NCBI GenBank assembly: GCA_030159075.1
Contig: BROG01000073.1
Location: 752,001-816,000 of the forward strand
Length of the DNA: 64,000 bases
From: Atrina japonica
Taxonomy: Eukaryota; Mollusca; Bivalvia; Pterioida; Pinnidae
Reading direction: 5' to 3'
Shown here: positions 61,720 through 64,000 of the stretch, piece after piece
Numbering within the stretch: position 1 is the stretch's first letter
Layout of the letters: each line of letters opens with the position of its first letter
Position numbers and translations under genes: made by a program
The notes under the pieces: generated by a model
What the model was told of the DNA's origin: nothing
The model's input: the letters and a program-made list of their open reading frames with translations, nothing else
Databases searched by the model: none

Positions 61720-62570
61720 TTAGTTCGCTGGGATATATCGCATTGACATATGTATGAAAATTGTCTTTATTAATTGACAAAACGTTATAGGAATGTCGAC
61801 AGTTTGTTGAAAGACCAAGTCTCCGAACATTACAAATATATATTTTTTTATATCAACTTCAGTGTATTTATGTGTAGAATCAGAGTGGTGTTGGACAAAA
61901 TAATTATCATGATAATCAATCACTAGATATTTAAAGTTCCGGGTACTACCTTTAGTGAAAAATACAGTTGTCTATGATGCTAAAAAGTCTCTCTTTTAAT
62001 TTTTTATGTGGGATTGTTGTGTAAGGAGTAGAGAAGTCGTATGTTTTGATACTGTGAATTTGAGAAAAATTGTGTGCCTTCAAATTTTCTAAAAGTAGTT
62101 TAGAATTTTTAAGTACAATGTATCCACATCTGATTTACACCGCTTCTGGAATAAGGAACTGTACAGTATCGCTGAAGTTTCTCCTAAACGGCTGTTAGTA
62201 TCTTGGTAAGGAGTAAAGATAAAGGTTTGGCAGAATATTTGCTGGATCCTGCTATGTACCTCTGCATATATGGGGTCTTGTGAAGTTTAGGTATCCAATA
62301 TACATATGGTAGCTAAAGGAGGTACATCAAAAGAACGTAATACGGACACGTGATTTTGAAGGATCTCGTCCTTTGAAAGTGGGCTACGTGTGTATGTAGG
62401 ATTACCAGAATTTGTATTATACCCTAGTTCTTCTAATAAACAATTATAGAAATGTTCCTTACAAATAAAAACTGAGGCTTTGTCTGCTGGGACCAGTACA
62501 TATTGGTCATGTAATCAATCTTTCATTTCACCTTCTATATAAAGGGTGTTAATAACTGACATCCACATTT
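61720..62570 (-). pseudogene. Reverse transcriptase relic, probably Penelope-like, second lineage
   Basis: Minus-strand pieces: VLVPADKASVFICKEH, GYNTNSGNPTYTRSPLSKDE, then in another frame MQRYIAGSSKYSAKPLSLLL, KTYDFSTPYTTIPHKKLKER, and near 61900-61730 STHKYTEVDIKK with MFGDLVFQQTVDIP. VPADKA, RYIAGS, YDFSTLYT-like and FGDxVFQQxxGIP-like motifs are RT landmarks. Several frameshifts and stops; no YxDD part remains. Upstream of the P450, not part of it. Confidence 0.75.
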
Positions 62571-62948
62571 TGATTTCAGATGTGCGCATATTTATGTAGA
62601 TCTATAACCTTAATCCTCAAAAAAAAAAAATTAAAAAAAATATAATTTTCATTGTTTCGCTTATCAAGCTCGGGAATGTGCGACAGGTTGCATGTATTTA
62701 ATTATATATCTCTTTAAAACATAGGCGCCTAAAACAGCGCATTTTGAGATATGCGATCTGTTTCTGTTAAAATAAAACTACAGTATATTGCAGAATTATA
62801 TGTTTATCAGACAGATGCTTATTCTAAAATCAAAATAGGCCCCTACCGATAAATTATACATATCTTTGATATTTTATGAACTAAATTACATAAATTCCAA
62901 ATAAGATAAAGAGACCGTCAATTACTATTATAACAGTCTCATTGAAAT

Positions 62949-63035
62949 GTTAATAACATAATACCAAAGTTATAGTTCTGTAAAAAAAGTGACCAAACAA
63001 AATGCTCATGACGATCTTTTCTATCAATAATCGTA
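62949..63035 (+). repeat. Fragment of repeat family A
   Basis: AACATAATACCAAAGTTATA, an extra ~25 bp, then TGCTCATGACGATCTTTTCT. It is the start of the unit, interrupted. Confidence 0.6.
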
Positions 63036-63039
63036 AAAT

Positions 63040-64000
63040 GACAATCTTGCTTGACGATATTTTCCCTGGCTAATAAATGAAACCTAAATCCAGTCGTTCG
63101 CAGATTGTCATCTTGATAAGTTCAAACTTTTTTTATATGTGTTTTTTTAACAGTACGCACATTTACCACACCTTTGTCATCAGTTTTAGATTTAGACATT
63201 GGCGAGCAATAAGTGATTATTTAATAAAAACAAAAAAACTTTGACAAGTATCTTTAAGCAGACAAAAAAGAGAAATTAATATGAAGTCTTACCTTATTTT
63301 TGTTTATATACTTTTATAGTCTGTCCTCAACAATGGCAAATCTAAATAAAGCGGGCGAAAGCCGTCCTTGTTCTTGAGCGGGCACTGTAGGCGCAGTAAA
63401 TTACATCTAAATATTCCTATTTATACCTGAAAATTATGCAAATGTTTGGTCAGTACATGTGAATGAATTTGATTGGATATAAATTTTGTGCATTATGGCT
63501 TTATGAATTCCATTCATAAATTACTTTAAATGAGAAAAGAACGACTTTACGCAGGTGCAAAGTAATGCAAGCTATGCGAGATACAACTAAATACTCCTAA
63601 ATCTATTGATTTTGTCTAAAAATAGCAAAGATAGAAACAAACTACGCTGGAATCTTGAATTCAGAAACAAAGTACCTTCGAGATTAAACAACAACAACAT
63701 ATGATTTTAGATGCACATTCATATAATAATAAATAGAGCACCTTTGGAGCAATACTAAATAAATCAACAGTTGTTGTAATTGCAGACAAATAGAAGCAAT
63801 TACTGAACATTAGAATTTATACACCATTTTATAACAGGTATATAAAACAAAATATGTGAATATCGGCTGTGTTAGGTGACAAACACGACATCACTTTTTG
63901 TTTTCCCTTTTAGATTTATACCTAAAGATTTATACTTTGGTATCTGAGATTTTTTTATATTATATCAATTCCCTGTTCCCATAACTACGTAAAATGAATG
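63040..64000. other. AT-rich end of window, no recognisable gene
   Basis: No open frame of note, no array, no inverted ends. It could include upstream exons or promoter of either neighbour, but nothing in the sequence shows it. Confidence 0.35.

Overview
The window is eukaryotic nuclear DNA: AT-rich, intron-rich and crowded with repeats. Two spliced genes can be read exon by exon. The best guess for the organism is a mollusc, most likely a bivalve. This rests on a tRNA-headed SINE with a GTTAAACAACAATAAA-type tail, SINE tails of the molluscan CCCACCAATAAAA kind, Penelope-like elements, and a mitochondrial-clan cytochrome P450 of the sort common in molluscs. The species cannot be told from the sequence.

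Gene 1, plus strand, 3708-34759, is the orthologue of RCHY1/PIRH2, a RING E3 ubiquitin ligase. Eight coding exons total 993 nt (330 residues) and are spread over 31 kb. All junctions are GT/AG and the reading frame joins cleanly. The introns are swollen by satellites: 24/29-bp and 17-bp arrays in intron 1, an 82-bp array in intron 4, 20-bp and 26-bp arrays in intron 5, and a 39-bp array in intron 6. They also hold several transposons, including a DNA element with inverted ends in intron 3 and, in intron 4, a 2.1-kb TIR element and a broken antisense Penelope-like element.

From 34.8 to 53.6 kb I see no host gene. This stretch holds a TIR-bounded 67-bp array, a 52-bp array, a decayed Tc1/mariner element (38191-39501), a 0.4-kb MITE, a long (TA)n tract, two different decayed LINEs (about 43.6-47.7 and 47.7-49.7 kb) and AT-rich DNA without recognisable content.

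Gene 2, minus strand, 59579-53599, is a complete mitochondrial-type cytochrome P450 of 548 residues in 11 coding exons, with a likely 5' untranslated exon upstream. Beyond its 5' end (60.8-64 kb) lie a perfect loopless palindrome, a tRNA-like SINE head and a second reverse-transcriptase relic.

The most unusual signal is that pieces of exon-intron junctions have been tandemly copied beside the real junctions. The 3' end of RCHY1 exon 3 with its splice donor recurs about five times at a 44-bp period. The acceptor of the next exon recurs three more times at about 52 bp. The acceptor plus start of P450 exon 9 is copied once, 90 bp away. Every decoy site I tested runs into a nearby in-frame stop. 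In addition, the last P450 intron is 225 nt, a multiple of three and stop-free, so its retention would insert a long Ser-Leu repeat next to the haem-binding region.
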